A stretch of DNA of 64,000 nt from Rhodoferax sp. PAMC 29310 (GTDB taxonomy: Bacteria; Pseudomonadota; Gammaproteobacteria; Burkholderiales; Burkholderiaceae_C): assembly GCF_017948265.1 (NCBI RefSeq), contig NZ_CP072852.1, positions 1,054,001-1,118,000 on the forward strand, written 5' to 3'. The first letter of the stretch is position 1, and each line of letters begins with the position of its first letter. Positions 46,956 to 56,971 of this stretch are shown here, one piece after another. A program made the translations under genes and the position numbers. Under the pieces are notes generated by a model. It made no database searches. It saw nothing but the letters and a program-made list of their open reading frames with translations, and was not told the DNA's origin.

Positions 46956-47572
46956 CAAATGGTCTGGTAAAGGTGGTGATCGTAAATATAACGTGCTACT
47001 GGTTCAAAAACCAGCGTGGCAACACTGTGTTGCGCTGCAATTCGGGAACGAATTTCTGTTGCGCTAACAGGCATGACTGGCAAAAGCAGCTGCCTGAAAC
47101 GCGATTCAGACCCGATTGGGGCCATAAACGGTGGGTTGGCCCCCGTCAAATATCCGCGCTCAGCTACACAAATTATAGCTAAGCTCAAAATCTCTTGCCA
47201 ATTGTGCCAACGTGACAGGGCTCGGGCTTGGTCTCCACCAATGATCAAATAGAGTTCAGCATTCGGAAATTCGGCAGACAACTCCCTCAGTGTGTCCACG
47301 GTATAGCTCGGCCCAGACCGACGTATTTCCCTTGTGTCCACCATAACCGCCGGTATATGACCAAAGGCCAATTGACACATCGCAACGCGATGCTCAGCCT
47401 GGGTCAGCGGACGCGCCTTGTGCCACGCCTGCCCCGTGGGTACAAGGCGAAGTTCGTCCAGACTAAGGTCATCTAGCGCCGCACGGACCAGCGCTGCATG
47501 CGCGATATGGGGTGGATCGAACGCACCGCCGAAGACCCCTATTCGCCGCGGAGTGCTTGCGCTATCGGTCAA
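46955..47572 (-). CDS. nadD: Nicotinate-nucleotide adenylyltransferase
   Basis: NadD adenylates nicotinate mononucleotide in NAD synthesis. The 205-residue protein has the nucleotidyltransferase motif [13 protein letters not shown] (GxFDPxHxxH) and the C-terminal [11 protein letters not shown]. The start is TTG 47572, overlapping the hemF stop; no ATG or GTG exists before the motif. Normal length. Gene order hemF-nadD-rsfS-rlmH-maf-rng is conserved in relatives. Confidence 0.95.
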   Translation of the reverse strand: MTDSASTPRRIGVFGGAFDPPHIAHAALVRAALDDLSLDELRLVPTGQAWHKARPLTQAEHRVAMCQLAFGHIPAVMVDTREIRRSGPSYTVDTLRELSAEFPNAELYLIIGGDQARALSRWHNWQEILSLAIICVAERGYLTGANPPFMAPIGSESRFRQLLLPVMPVSATEIRSRIAAQHSVATLVFEPVARYIYDHHLYQTI

Positions 47573-48486
47573 ATCCAGTCCTTGCGCACCAAATACTTGG
47601 CGTACAAATCTGCCTCAGGTGACCCAATTTCTGGGATGTTTTGGTAAGACCAACTCGCCAAGGGCGGCATGGACAGAAGAATTGACTCCGTACGACCGCC
47701 GGACTGAAGACCAAAATGGGTGCCACGATCCCACACCAAGTTGAACTCCACGTAACGTCCCCGCCGGTACAACTGGAAATCCCGCTCACGCTCGGTATAT
47801 GGTGTGTCCTTGCGTCGGGCGACGATGGGCAGGTAGGCCTCTAAAAATGAGTCACCCACAGACTGCATCATTCGCAGGTTGTCGTCTGAACCAAGTTCAG
47901 AGAAGTCATCGAAAAAGATGCCCCCAATTCCACGTTGCTCCGAGCGGTGCTTCAAATAGAAGTATTCATCGCACCACGCCTTGAACCGGGGGTATTTATC
48001 AGCACCAAAGGGCGTCAGGGCATTTTGACAACTTTGATGAAAGTGGGCGCAATCCTCATCAAATCCATAAATAGGCGTTAAATCCATGCCGCCGCCGAAC
48101 CAACACACGGACTTCCCGTCAGCGCCCGTGGCGGCCAGCATGCGCACATTCATGTGAACAGTAGGCACATAGGGGTTGCGAGGATGAAAGACCAGCGACA
48201 CTCCCATGGCCTCAAACGAGGCGCCCACCAATTCAGGGCGGTGCTGCGTGGCAGAAGGTGGTAGCTTTGCACCATGAACATGCGAAAAACCGCACCCCGC
48301 CCGCTCAAACACTTGGCCGTCCTCAAGGATCTTGGTAACCCCCCTGCCCTGCAACGGCTCTTCAGGCGTCTTCACCCATGAATCACTTAGAAAAGAGCTT
48401 CCATCAACGTCAGCGATAGCAGTCGTGATTCGGTTCTGAAGCCGCTGGAGATATTCACCAACGCCTAGGGCCTGTGCGTCGGTCAC
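47569..48486 (-). CDS. hemF: Oxygen-dependent coproporphyrinogen III oxidase
   Basis: HemF converts coproporphyrinogen III to protoporphyrinogen IX in haem synthesis and requires oxygen. The 305-residue product has the family blocks [37 protein letters not shown] (in part) and [15 protein letters not shown]. It starts with GTG, overlapping the purD stop by 4 bases. Presence of HemF indicates an aerobic or microaerobic lifestyle. Confidence 0.96.
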   Translation of the reverse strand: MTDAQALGVGEYLQRLQNRITTAIADVDGSSFLSDSWVKTPEEPLQGRGVTKILEDGQVFERAGCGFSHVHGAKLPPSATQHRPELVGASFEAMGVSLVFHPRNPYVPTVHMNVRMLAATGADGKSVCWFGGGMDLTPIYGFDEDCAHFHQSCQNALTPFGADKYPRFKAWCDEYFYLKHRSEQRGIGGIFFDDFSELGSDDNLRMMQSVGDSFLEAYLPIVARRKDTPYTERERDFQLYRRGRYVEFNLVWDRGTHFGLQSGGRTESILLSMPPLASWSYQNIPEIGSPEADLYAKYLVRKDWI

Positions 48487-49784
48487 GTTGCTGCGCTTTT
48501 GACTGCGCGATAACCAATATCCGACCGATATTGGGCGCCACTAAAGTTGATACGATGGGCCACCTCGTAGGCACGCTGTTGCGCTTGGCGCACGTTGTCA
48601 GCCAATACCGTAACGCACAACACACGACCTCCAGAGGTTTGCAGCTCATCGTCTTTCAGGGTCGTTCCCGCATGAAACACAACCGAGTCATCTGTGTCCT
48701 TTGGCAACCCTGTGATGACGTCACCTTTTCGAGGATTCATGGGGTAACCGTGGGCAGCAATCACCACCCCCATGGCCGTTCGGCGATCCCATTCCAATTC
48801 GATCAAATCCAGACGTCCATGAGGGCCTCGCTCCGTCGCCGCCATCATCACATCGACCAACTCGGTCTTGAGCCTCATCAGAATGGGCTGTGTTTCCGGG
48901 TCGCCCATTCGGCAATTGAACTCCAGTGTTTTCACATGACCATCAGCACTGATCATCAATCCGGCATACAAAAAGCCAGTGTATGGAATTCCATCTTTTT
49001 CCATGCCCCGAATTGTTGGCAAGATAATTTCACGCATGGCACGGGCATGCACATCGGGCGTCACGACTGGCGCAGGCGAGTAGGCACCCATGCCACCCGT
49101 GTTGGGGCCTAAGTCACCATCCAGTAGCCGCTTGTGATCCTGACTGGTCGCCAACGCAAGCACATTCTTTCCGTCGCACAGGACAATAAAGCTCGCTTCT
49201 TCCCCAACCAAGAACTCCTCAATGACAACCCGAGCCCCGCCTTCATTGTGGGCAACGCCTAGCGTGTTGTCCAACAACATAAAGTCAACCGCGTCATGAG
49301 CCTCAACCAAGGTCATGGCAACAACCACACCTTTTCCGGCCGCCAGTCCATCCGCCTTGATCACGATTGGGGCGCCCATCTTGTCAATGTAGGCATGAGC
49401 GGCAGCGGGGTCTGTGAAGGTGTCGTACTCGGCAGTGGGTATTCCGTGCCGTTTCATGAATGACTTTGAAAAGGCTTTTGAGCTTTCGAGCTGCGCCGCG
49501 GCTTGGGTGGGGCCGAAGATGCGCATTCCATTTTTCCGGAACTCGTCCACAACACCGGCTGCCAAAGGAGCCTCGGGGCCCACCACGGTTAGCGCAATCT
49601 TGTTTGCTTCGGCCCAAACCCGCAACTCTTTGACGTCTGTCATCGGAAGGTTCGTGAAACGACCATCCAATTCGGTTCCGCCATTGCCTGGCGCGACGTA
49701 AATATTCTGAACCTTGGCAGATTGCGCCAACTTCCAGGCCAAAGCATGTTCGCGGCCACCGCCGCCAATCACAAGGATGTTCAT
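48483..49784 (-). CDS. purD: Phosphoribosylamine-glycine ligase
   Basis: PurD ligates glycine to phosphoribosylamine, the second step of purine synthesis. The 433-residue ATP-grasp enzyme begins with [18 protein letters not shown] and has [38 protein letters not shown] (in part) and [14 protein letters not shown]. Full length. Its ATG overlaps the yebC-family stop and its stop overlaps hemF. Confidence 0.97.
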   Translation of the reverse strand: MNILVIGGGGREHALAWKLAQSAKVQNIYVAPGNGGTELDGRFTNLPMTDVKELRVWAEANKIALTVVGPEAPLAAGVVDEFRKNGMRIFGPTQAAAQLESSKAFSKSFMKRHGIPTAEYDTFTDPAAAHAYIDKMGAPIVIKADGLAAGKGVVVAMTLVEAHDAVDFMLLDNTLGVAHNEGGARVVIEEFLVGEEASFIVLCDGKNVLALATSQDHKRLLDGDLGPNTGGMGAYSPAPVVTPDVHARAMREIILPTIRGMEKDGIPYTGFLYAGLMISADGHVKTLEFNCRMGDPETQPILMRLKTELVDVMMAATERGPHGRLDLIELEWDRRTAMGVVIAAHGYPMNPRKGDVITGLPKDTDDSVVFHAGTTLKDDELQTSGGRVLCVTVLADNVRQAQQRAYEVAHRINFSGAQYRSDIGYRAVKSAAT

Positions 49785-50515
49785 AGTGCGCTGCTGTCAA
49801 TCTCTGCGTTGTGAAAAATATTCTGGGTGTCGTCCAGTTCCTCGAGAACATCGAGCAACTTTTGCATGCGTGCGGCGTCTTCGCCAGTGAGTTCAATTGG
49901 GTTCTCCGCCCGCATGGTCACCTCGGCCACTTCGGGAGTCAGGCCAGCCGCCTCCAGCGCATCTCTAACGACCTCGAAATCGGGATAGGCCGTCAAGACC
50001 TCAATTGAACCGTCCTCGCCGGCAATCACGTCCTCCGCACCGGCTTCCAGTGCAACCTCCATGATTTTTTCCTCACTGGTTCCGGGCGCAAATATCAACT
50101 GACCGCAATGCTTAAACTGAAACACCACCGACCCCTCGGTTCCCATATTGCCACCATGCTTCGAGAATGCATGGCGAACTTCAGCCACCGTACGGACCTT
50201 GTTGTCAGTCATGGTGTCCACAACAATGGCTGCACCGCCTATGCCATAGCCCTCATAGCGGATTTCCTCATAGTTGACCCCCTCTTGGTTTCCTGTGGCC
50301 TTGTCAATGTTGTATTTCACGCGGTCGGCGGGCATATTGGCGCCTTTGGCACGATCAACGGCCAATCTCAATCGCGGATTGGTTGCCAAATCACCACCAC
50401 CGGCCCGCGCCGCGACGGTGATTTCACGAATGATTCGAGTCCATACTTTGCCCCGTTTTTCGTCCTGACGCCCCTTTCGGTGCTGAATATTGGCCCATTT
50501 ACTATGTCCTGCCAC
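49781..50515 (-). CDS. YebC/PmpR family DNA-binding regulator
   Basis: The 244-residue protein begins with [18 protein letters not shown], the invariant start of the YebC family, and contains [20 protein letters not shown] (in part) and an acidic surface near the C-terminus. Family members act as transcription regulators, and some relieve ribosome stalling. The start codon is GTG (50515). It opens the purD-hemF-nadD-rsfS-rlmH-maf-rng operon; the divergent HerA-like gene starts 58 bases away. Confidence 0.93.
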   Translation of the reverse strand: MAGHSKWANIQHRKGRQDEKRGKVWTRIIREITVAARAGGGDLATNPRLRLAVDRAKGANMPADRVKYNIDKATGNQEGVNYEEIRYEGYGIGGAAIVVDTMTDNKVRTVAEVRHAFSKHGGNMGTEGSVVFQFKHCGQLIFAPGTSEEKIMEVALEAGAEDVIAGEDGSIEVLTAYPDFEVVRDALEAAGLTPEVAEVTMRAENPIELTGEDAARMQKLLDVLEELDDTQNIFHNAEIDSSAL

Positions 50516-50573
50516 GGGGAATCCTTCAAAAAATCGTTACGCTATTGGCTCGATTGTACTTTTTGAGAGTTCC

Positions 50574-52103
50574 ATGTCTGATCCCATTCTGATTGCACAA
50601 CGCGGCGAAACCCAATGCTTCCTGCGTCCCGATAAGGCCAACCGCCATGGACTCATCACCGGCGCCACGGGGACTGGCAAAACTATTACCCTTCAAACTC
50701 TGGCGGAAGGCTTCTCCAATATTGGCGTTCCGGTGTTCATGGCCGATGTCAAAGGAGACCTCACGGGTGTCTCCCAGGCAGGGACTTTAGGATCCAAGTT
50801 GGCCAAAATCCTTGAAGAAAGGGCGATAGCCGCTCCTGAATTCAGAGCAACACCAACCACATTGTGGGACGTCTTTGGCGAGCAAGGCCATCCGGTTCGG
50901 GCCACAGTAAGTGATTTAGGCCCTTTGCTATTGGCACGAATGCTCAACCTAAACGAAACGCAGGCAGGTGTTCTGCAGCTGGTATTCAAGATCGCAGACG
51001 ATGATGGATTGCTGCTGCTTGACATGAAGGACCTGCGTGCGATGTGCCAGTGGGTGGGCGACAACGCCTCGCAATTCACCACGGAGTACGGCAATATCAG
51101 TGCTGCCAGTGTTGGTGCTATTCAACGAGGGTTGATGCAAATTGAAGGCCAAGGAGGTGCGAAGTTTTTTGGCGAACCCATGCTTAACATCGCCGACTTC
51201 ATGCAAACCGACGCACAAGGTCGCGGAGTGGTCAACGTCCTGGCCGCTGACAAGCTAATGAGTTCGCCACGCCTCTATGGCACGTTTCTCCTGTGGCTAC
51301 TCAGCGAACTGTTCGAAGCTTTGCCTGAGGTAGGCGACCAAGACAAGCCAAAGATGGTGTTCTTCTTTGACGAAGCCCACCTGCTCTTCACCGATGCGCC
51401 AAAGGTGCTGATTGAGCGCATCGAGTTGGTGGTGCGTCTGGTGCGGTCCAAGGGTGTGGGTGTCTATTTCGTAACGCAAAACCCCCTCGATATTCCGGAC
51501 TCGGTATTGGCCCAGCTCGGCAATCGTGTTCAGCACGCTCTACGAGCGTTCACACCACGAGATCAAAAAGCGGTCAAAGCTGCTGCACAGACGATGCGCC
51601 AGAACCCGGCACTGGACATTGAAACAGCCATTACTGAACTGGCGGTGGGAGAGGCACTGGTCAGCTTCCTCGATGAGAAGGGGCGCCCTAGTGTGACCGA
51701 ACGAGTTTATGTACTCCCGCCGGCCAGCCAGATCGGCCCGATCACCCAAGACCAACGAAAAACTCTGATCGACACATCCATCGTCGCCGGTGTTTATGAG
51801 ACCGCATTAGATCGCGAATCCGCATACGAAAAAATCAAAGGACATGCTGCGGATCGGCTTAGAACACCCGAGGCTTCGGGTGGTGTCAGCCATTCAAAGG
51901 GGCAGGAAGCCTCGACACCCGCGCCAACTGGAGGCGGATTATTGGACAGCATCGGCTCCATGCTTGGAGGGGGCTCACGGGGGACACGTACATCCGTTGG
52001 GGAGCAATTGTTTAAGAGTGCCGCTAGCTCAATTGGTCGTGAGGTCGGTCGCCAAATTATTCGTGGGGTGCTGGGCGGTATTTTTGGAGGGTCGAAACGG
52101 TGA
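50574..52103 (+). CDS. HerA-like ATPase (DUF853)
   Basis: The 509-residue protein is an FtsK/HerA-superfamily ATPase with Walker [10 protein letters not shown] near residue 30, Walker [12 protein letters not shown] near 285, and the DUF853 block [25 protein letters not shown] (in part). The C-terminus is Gly-rich with [15 protein letters not shown] and [14 protein letters not shown]. Function is unknown; partners such as NurA are not nearby. I chose ATG 50574 (GAGAG upstream) over an open frame starting in the yebC-family gene. Confidence 0.9.
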   Translation: MSDPILIAQRGETQCFLRPDKANRHGLITGATGTGKTITLQTLAEGFSNIGVPVFMADVKGDLTGVSQAGTLGSKLAKILEERAIAAPEFRATPTTLWDVFGEQGHPVRATVSDLGPLLLARMLNLNETQAGVLQLVFKIADDDGLLLLDMKDLRAMCQWVGDNASQFTTEYGNISAASVGAIQRGLMQIEGQGGAKFFGEPMLNIADFMQTDAQGRGVVNVLAADKLMSSPRLYGTFLLWLLSELFEALPEVGDQDKPKMVFFFDEAHLLFTDAPKVLIERIELVVRLVRSKGVGVYFVTQNPLDIPDSVLAQLGNRVQHALRAFTPRDQKAVKAAAQTMRQNPALDIETAITELAVGEALVSFLDEKGRPSVTERVYVLPPASQIGPITQDQRKTLIDTSIVAGVYETALDRESAYEKIKGHAADRLRTPEASGGVSHSKGQEASTPAPTGGGLLDSIGSMLGGGSRGTRTSVGEQLFKSAASSIGREVGRQIIRGVLGGIFGGSKR

Positions 52104-52146
52104 TCACGATAATCACGCCCATCCCCCCGTTTGAAAAGGAATTCTC

Positions 52147-52791
52147 ATGAGCACCCCGGACGCACCCCAAGTTCACTTGATCGATCACCCGTTGGTTCAG
52201 CACAAGTTGACCTTGATGCGAAAAAAAGAAGCGAGCACCAACAGTTTTCGCCGCTTGTTGAACGAGTTGAGTATGTTGATGGCCTACGAGGTCACCCGCG
52301 ATATGGCCATGCAGGACGTTGTGATTGACACACCGCTTGAAACCATGACCGCCAAGATGATTGACGGTAAAAAATTGGTTTTTGTTTCAATTCTTCGCGC
52401 AGGCAATGGCATTCTGGACGGCGTTTTGTCTGTGGTACCCGGCGCCCGCGTCGGCCACATTGGACTCTACCGTGACCCTAAAACCCTGCAGGCCGTGGAG
52501 TACTACTTCAAGATGCCAAAGGACATGGAAGAGCGGGACATTGTGGTGGTTGACCCCATGCTGGCCACGGGCAACTCAGCCGCTGCAGCGATCACTCGCT
52601 TGAAGCAGCTCAAGCCCAAGTCCATCAAGTTTCTCTGCTTGCTCACCTGCCCCGAGGGCATTGCCACGATGCACAAGCTCCATCCTGATGTGGCCATCTA
52701 CACGGCAGCCATTGATCGGCAGCTGAGCGATCACGGTTACATCTTGCCCGGCCTGGGTGATGCAGGCGACCGCATTTTTGGAACCCAGTAA
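52147..52791 (+). CDS. upp: Uracil phosphoribosyltransferase
   Basis: UPRT salvages uracil to UMP with PRPP. The 214-residue product starts with [17 protein letters not shown], has the PRPP-binding [15 protein letters not shown] motif near residue 135 and the C-terminal [18 protein letters not shown] good ribosome-binding site (AAGGA) precedes the ATG. It is a single gene followed by a terminator. Confidence 0.96.
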   Translation: MSTPDAPQVHLIDHPLVQHKLTLMRKKEASTNSFRRLLNELSMLMAYEVTRDMAMQDVVIDTPLETMTAKMIDGKKLVFVSILRAGNGILDGVLSVVPGARVGHIGLYRDPKTLQAVEYYFKMPKDMEERDIVVVDPMLATGNSAAAAITRLKQLKPKSIKFLCLLTCPEGIATMHKLHPDVAIYTAAIDRQLSDHGYILPGLGDAGDRIFGTQ

Positions 52792-52796
52792 TCCTC

Positions 52797-52832
52797 GAAC
52801 AGCGTCCTGAACCAAGGACGCTGTTCCTGTTT
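52797..52832. terminator. Terminator between upp and the decarboxylase gene
   Basis: GAACAGCGTCC (52797-52807) pairs with GGACGCTGTTC (52816-52826) over 11 perfect base pairs with an 8-base loop, followed by CTGTTT on the plus strand. It sits between two convergent genes. Confidence 0.75.
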
Positions 52833-52855
52833 AAGTCAGACCGCCCAGTTCGCCT

Positions 52856-55147
52856 TTAAGTGCGAACACAGTCAGCGAAATAGTGCTTTTTGCCATCTTC
52901 GCCGAGTTCCTCTACGAGCCCGTGAATGTCAGTCTCGAACCCAGGGCACTGGCCATTGAACTCGCGTGCAAACTTGAGGTAATCCACAATTTTCTTGTTA
53001 AACACCTCACCCGGGATCAACAAGGGAATACCCGGCGGGTAGGGTGTCACCAGTCCAACGGTGATCCGCCCTTCCAGGTCATCAATGGCCACTCGCTCGG
53101 TCTTGCGCAAAGCGATGTGCGCATAAGCGTCGCTAGGCTTCATGGCTGGCGTCAAATCACTCAGATACATGTCAGTTGTCAAACGCGCAATGTCGTACTT
53201 GGCATAGAGCTGATGAATGTGTTGGCACAAATCACGCAAGCCCATTTTTTCGTACTTGGGTGACTTCTGGCAAAACTCTGGCAGTATCCGCCACATGGGT
53301 TGGTTTTTGGCATAGTCATCCTTGAACTGCTGCAGTGCAGTCAACATGCTGTTCCAGCGGCCTTTTGTAATACCGATAGTGAACATGATGAAGAAGCTGT
53401 AGAGGCCTGTTTTCTCAACCACCACGCCATGTTCGGCTAAAAACTTGGTCACGATACTGGCTGGAATACCCGTCTTGGCGAACTTGCCTTTCAAATCCAT
53501 GCCAGGTGTCACGATGGTTGACTTGATCGGGTCCAGCATGTTGAAGCCGGTTGCCATCTTTCCAAAACCATGCCAGTTGACACCCGCTTTGGCCTTGGCG
53601 GACTCACCCTTGATGATCCAGTCGTCTGCACGGCCAATGCCCTCTTCCACCAGCTTGTCCGGCCCCCAAACCTTGAACCACCAGTCGTCGCCGTATTCGC
53701 TATCAATTTTTCGCATGGCCCGTCGGAAGTCCAGTGCCTCCGCGATGCTCTCCTCCACCAACGCGGTACCGCCAGGTGGCTCCATCATGGCGGCAGCTAC
53801 ATCACAGCTGGCAATAATGCTGTACTGTGGGCTGGTGCTGGTGTGCATCAGGTAAGCCTCGTTGAAAAGGTGCTTGTCCAGCTTAACCGTCTGTGAGTCC
53901 TGAACCAATACATGGCTGGCCTGGCTGATACCCGCCAACAACTTGTGAATCGACTGCGTGGAATACACCACAGCGTGTTTCGGCCGTACTCGGTTCTTAC
54001 CCATCGCGTGGTACGTACCGTAGATGGGGTGAAAGGCAGCATGGGGCAACCAAGCTTCGTCGAAGTGAAGGTTGTCAACATAGCCGTCCAGCATGTTCTT
54101 GACGGTCTCCGTGTTGTACAGGACGCCGTCGTAAGTGGACTGTGTCAATGTCAACACCCGGGGCTTTATTTTATTGACATCAACATCAGGCAAATGCTGC
54201 GCGACCAGGGGGTTGGCCTTGATTTTCGCCTTGATGGCGGCTGGTTCAAACTCGCTTTTAGGAATAGGCCCAATGATGCCGAAATGATTCCGGGTTGGCT
54301 TCAAAAATACAGGGATGGCCCCTGTCATGATGATCGCATGCAAGTTTGAAACATGGCAGTTTCTGTCCACCACCACGACGTCGTTCGGCGCAACGGTGTG
54401 ATGCCACACCATCTTGTTGCTGGTACTGGTTCCATTGGTGACAAAAAAGCAATGGTCCGCATTGAAAATACGCGCCGCGTTCCTCTCGCTTTGCCCGATG
54501 GCGCCATCATGGTCCAACAATTGACCCAACTCTTCTACCGCGTTGCAGACATCGGCACGCAACATGTTTTCACCATAGAACTGGTGGTACATCTGCCCGA
54601 CAGGACTTTTTAGAAAGGCGACGCCACCGGAATGCCCTGGGCAATGCCACGAATACGAGCCGTCCTCGGCATAGTCCAACAACGCTTTAAAAAACGGAGG
54701 CTGAACGCCTTCAAGATAACTCTTTGCTTCCCGGATGATGTGCCGCGCCACAAATTCCGGCGTGTCTTCAAACATATGGATGAAACCATGCAACTCGCGC
54801 AGAATATCGTTCGGCAAATGGCGGGATGTTTTTGTCTCGCCATAAATGTAGATTGGCACATCCAGGTTCCTGCGGCGCACCTCTTCAATGAAGTGACGCA
54901 GATTCACCACCACGGGGTCAAGGTCTGGGCCAGGTGACGAAAATTCTTCATCGTCAATGGACAGAATGAAAGCACTGGCACGACTTTGTTGTTGCGCGAA
55001 TTGGCTGAGATCACCATAACTGGTCACCCCAAGAATCTCAAAACCTTCCGACTCGATCGCTTGTGCCAATGCCCGAATACCCAGTCCCGACGTATTCTCA
55101 GAACGGAAATCTTCGTCGATGATGACTATGGGAAAGCGAAACTTCAT
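52856..55147 (-). CDS. Arginine/lysine/ornithine decarboxylase (PLP fold type I)
   Basis: The 763-residue enzyme has the three-part build of the biodegradative amino-acid decarboxylases: an N-terminal wing domain (FPIVIIDEDFRSEN onward), the PLP domain with the Schiff-base lysine in STQSIHKLLAGISQASH, and a C-terminal domain. HCPGHSGGVAFLKSP and NLHFDEAWLPHAAFHP are conserved PLP-site segments. The substrate (arginine, lysine or ornithine) cannot be settled by eye. Such enzymes consume protons in acid stress or make polyamines. I chose ATG 55147 with GGAG upstream. No antiporter gene is adjacent. Confidence 0.92.
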   Translation of the reverse strand: MKFRFPIVIIDEDFRSENTSGLGIRALAQAIESEGFEILGVTSYGDLSQFAQQQSRASAFILSIDDEEFSSPGPDLDPVVVNLRHFIEEVRRRNLDVPIYIYGETKTSRHLPNDILRELHGFIHMFEDTPEFVARHIIREAKSYLEGVQPPFFKALLDYAEDGSYSWHCPGHSGGVAFLKSPVGQMYHQFYGENMLRADVCNAVEELGQLLDHDGAIGQSERNAARIFNADHCFFVTNGTSTSNKMVWHHTVAPNDVVVVDRNCHVSNLHAIIMTGAIPVFLKPTRNHFGIIGPIPKSEFEPAAIKAKIKANPLVAQHLPDVDVNKIKPRVLTLTQSTYDGVLYNTETVKNMLDGYVDNLHFDEAWLPHAAFHPIYGTYHAMGKNRVRPKHAVVYSTQSIHKLLAGISQASHVLVQDSQTVKLDKHLFNEAYLMHTSTSPQYSIIASCDVAAAMMEPPGGTALVEESIAEALDFRRAMRKIDSEYGDDWWFKVWGPDKLVEEGIGRADDWIIKGESAKAKAGVNWHGFGKMATGFNMLDPIKSTIVTPGMDLKGKFAKTGIPASIVTKFLAEHGVVVEKTGLYSFFIMFTIGITKGRWNSMLTALQQFKDDYAKNQPMWRILPEFCQKSPKYEKMGLRDLCQHIHQLYAKYDIARLTTDMYLSDLTPAMKPSDAYAHIALRKTERVAIDDLEGRITVGLVTPYPPGIPLLIPGEVFNKKIVDYLKFAREFNGQCPGFETDIHGLVEELGEDGKKHYFADCVRT

Positions 55148-55279
55148 GTTGAACTCCAACGACTCAAATGGAAATGATACTAAACAGGCGCGAAGTGTAA
55201 GGACTTATCGCCGAATCACTGTTGAGCTCGGTGTTTTTTGACACAAAATGGCCTTTTCAATACAAGACAAGGAGCTGAC

Positions 55280-55708
55280 ATGGCAGAGTCAACGGTCTGG
55301 TGGGTGCTCGCCGGCATCATTGTTGCCGCTGAATTGCTCACGGGTACGTTTTACCTGCTGATGCTGTCTTTGGGTTTCATCGCTGCAGCATTGGCGGCCC
55401 ATGCGGGCGTCACAATGACTTTTCAGCTCGTTGTTGCGGCCATCTTTAGCAGCGGTTCTGTCATTGCGTGGCGACTCTATCGACGGTCGAAGCCTGCTGA
55501 TGCGTCTGTGGGAACCAGTCAGAATGGAAACTTGGATATTGGCGAAACCATTCAAATCGAGGCATGGGGGCCAGATGGTACAAGTACTGTGAAGTACAGA
55601 GGAGCAAATTGGACCGTGGCAGCAGCGGAGGATGCTGCGCCACTCACAGTTGGTCGCCATCGTATTGTCGAAGTGGTTGGCAGCCGCTTGATAGTCAAAC
55701 GTTCGTAA
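55280..55708 (+). CDS. NfeD-like membrane protein
   Basis: A 142-residue protein with two or three membrane helices in residues 5-65 and a C-terminal OB-fold domain (GETIQIEAWGPDGTSTVKYRG, in part), the layout of short NfeD proteins. NfeD proteins are partners of stomatin-type SPFH proteins, and here the SPFH gene follows after 32 bases. A strong AAGGAG precedes the ATG. Confidence 0.9.
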   Translation: MAESTVWWVLAGIIVAAELLTGTFYLLMLSLGFIAAALAAHAGVTMTFQLVVAAIFSSGSVIAWRLYRRSKPADASVGTSQNGNLDIGETIQIEAWGPDGTSTVKYRGANWTVAAAEDAAPLTVGRHRIVEVVGSRLIVKRS

Positions 55709-55740
55709 GCTTGAAGCAATAGTAAAAAATGGAGTAATCA

Positions 55741-56649
55741 ATGGAAATAGCAATAATACTGCTCGTCATCGCAGTCATCTTTATCACCCAATCGGTCAAG
55801 GTAGTTCCTCAGCAACACGCCTGGGTGGTGGAGCGATTGGGCAAATACACGGGAACATTGCTACCCGGTTTGAACTTCCTGATTCCCTTTGTCGACAAAG
55901 TCGCATACAAGCACCTTTTAAAAGAAGTGCCCCTGGATATTGCGAGTCAGATTTGCATCACCAAAGACAACACACAACTCCAGGTCGACGGTATCTTGTA
56001 TTTTCAAGTCACCGATGCCATGCGGGCCAGCTACGGCTCTAGCAACTACATCATGGCCATATCTCAATTGGCCCAAACCTCGCTTCGGTCAATTGTTGGC
56101 AAGCTGGAACTGGACAAAACCTTCGAGGAGCGCGACATCATCAACGCCCAGGTGGTGCAAGCTGTCGATGAGGCGGCACTGAATTGGGGCGTGAAGGTGT
56201 TGCGGTATGAGATCAAAGACCTGACCCCCCCGAAAGAGATCTTGCATGCCATGCAGCAGCAAATCACCGCTGAGCGCGGAAAACGCGCCTTGATTGCGGC
56301 GTCAGAGGGTCGTCGTCAAGAACAGATCAATATTGCCACTGGTGAACGCGAAGCCTTCATTGCTCGCTCTGAGGGCGAAAAGCAAGCCGTGATCAACAAA
56401 GCACAGGGTGAAGCGCAATCTATCACTGCAGTGGCAGAGGCCACGGCTGGGGCCATTGAACGCATCGCTGCAGCCATTCGCCAGCCAGGCGGTGCTGAAG
56501 CCGTTCAGTTGAAGGTGGCAGAGAAAGCCGTTGACGCCTATGCAAAGGTCGCTGAAGACGCGACAACGACACTGATCGTGCCCAGCAACATGAGCGAAGT
56601 CTCCGCCCTTGTGGCATCAGCCATGAAAATGATCCAAACCAACAAATAA
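55741..56649 (+). CDS. SPFH/Band 7 stomatin-like protein (QmcA-like)
   Basis: The 302-residue protein has one N-terminal membrane helix (1-18), a Band 7 domain (VVPQQHAWVVERLGKYTGTL, split, to about 190) and a long Ala/Glu-rich coiled coil (ERGKRALIAASEGRRQEQIN). Stomatin-like proteins form oligomeric rings in the membrane and organise microdomains or control proteases. It pairs with the NfeD-like gene just upstream. A perfect 15-base-pair terminator follows. Confidence 0.93.
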   Translation: MEIAIILLVIAVIFITQSVKVVPQQHAWVVERLGKYTGTLLPGLNFLIPFVDKVAYKHLLKEVPLDIASQICITKDNTQLQVDGILYFQVTDAMRASYGSSNYIMAISQLAQTSLRSIVGKLELDKTFEERDIINAQVVQAVDEAALNWGVKVLRYEIKDLTPPKEILHAMQQQITAERGKRALIAASEGRRQEQINIATGEREAFIARSEGEKQAVINKAQGEAQSITAVAEATAGAIERIAAAIRQPGGAEAVQLKVAEKAVDAYAKVAEDATTTLIVPSNMSEVSALVASAMKMIQTNK

Positions 56650-56663
56650 ACCCCGGAAAAAGC

Positions 56664-56704
56664 AAAACCCTGCATCAATCACTTGATGCAGGGTTTTCTT
56701 TTTA
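56664..56704 (+). terminator. Intrinsic terminator after the SPFH gene
   Basis: A perfect 15-base-pair stem (AAAACCCTGCATCAA / TTGATGCAGGGTTTT) with a 4-base loop followed by a T-rich run. It can act in both directions, so it also serves the minus-strand tRNA-Ser. Confidence 0.88.
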
Positions 56705-56705
56705 C

Positions 56706-56795
56706 TGGCGGAACAGGCGGGATTCGAACCCGCGGAGGGTTTGACCCCTCGCACGCTTTCCAGGCGTGTGACTTAAACCGCTCATCCACCGTTCC
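56706..56795 (-). tRNA. tRNA-Ser (anticodon GGA)
   Basis: The 90-base gene has a 7-base-pair acceptor stem (GGAACGG / CTGTTCC) with encoded CCA, the anticodon arm CACGC-CTGGAAA-GCGTG (anticodon GGA), a long variable arm (GAGGGGTCAAACCCTC) typical of serine tRNAs and a T arm with GTTCGAATC. Confidence 0.96.
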
Positions 56796-56904
56796 AGCAA
56801 GCATTAGTTTAACCGAGCCAAACGAGGATTTTTGAGTCATCGACAATTAAGTCGCAAAAAACTCAACTTGGCCGCGCGTGGATTTGCACTTGCTTTTTAC
56901 TGAC

Positions 56905-56957
56905 GAAAAAAAGGAGCACCTTTTGGGATGCTCCTTTGTGCCAGTCCAAGACTGGCA
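56905..56957 (-). terminator. Terminator of the branched-chain amino-acid binding protein gene
   Basis: On the minus strand AAAGGAGCA pairs with TGCTCCTTT (56910-56937), followed by a T-run. A second hairpin, TGCCAGTC-CAA-GACTGGCA (56939-56957), lies between this and the gene's stop codon. Confidence 0.8.
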
Positions 56958-56971
56958 TCTCAGCTGGCTGA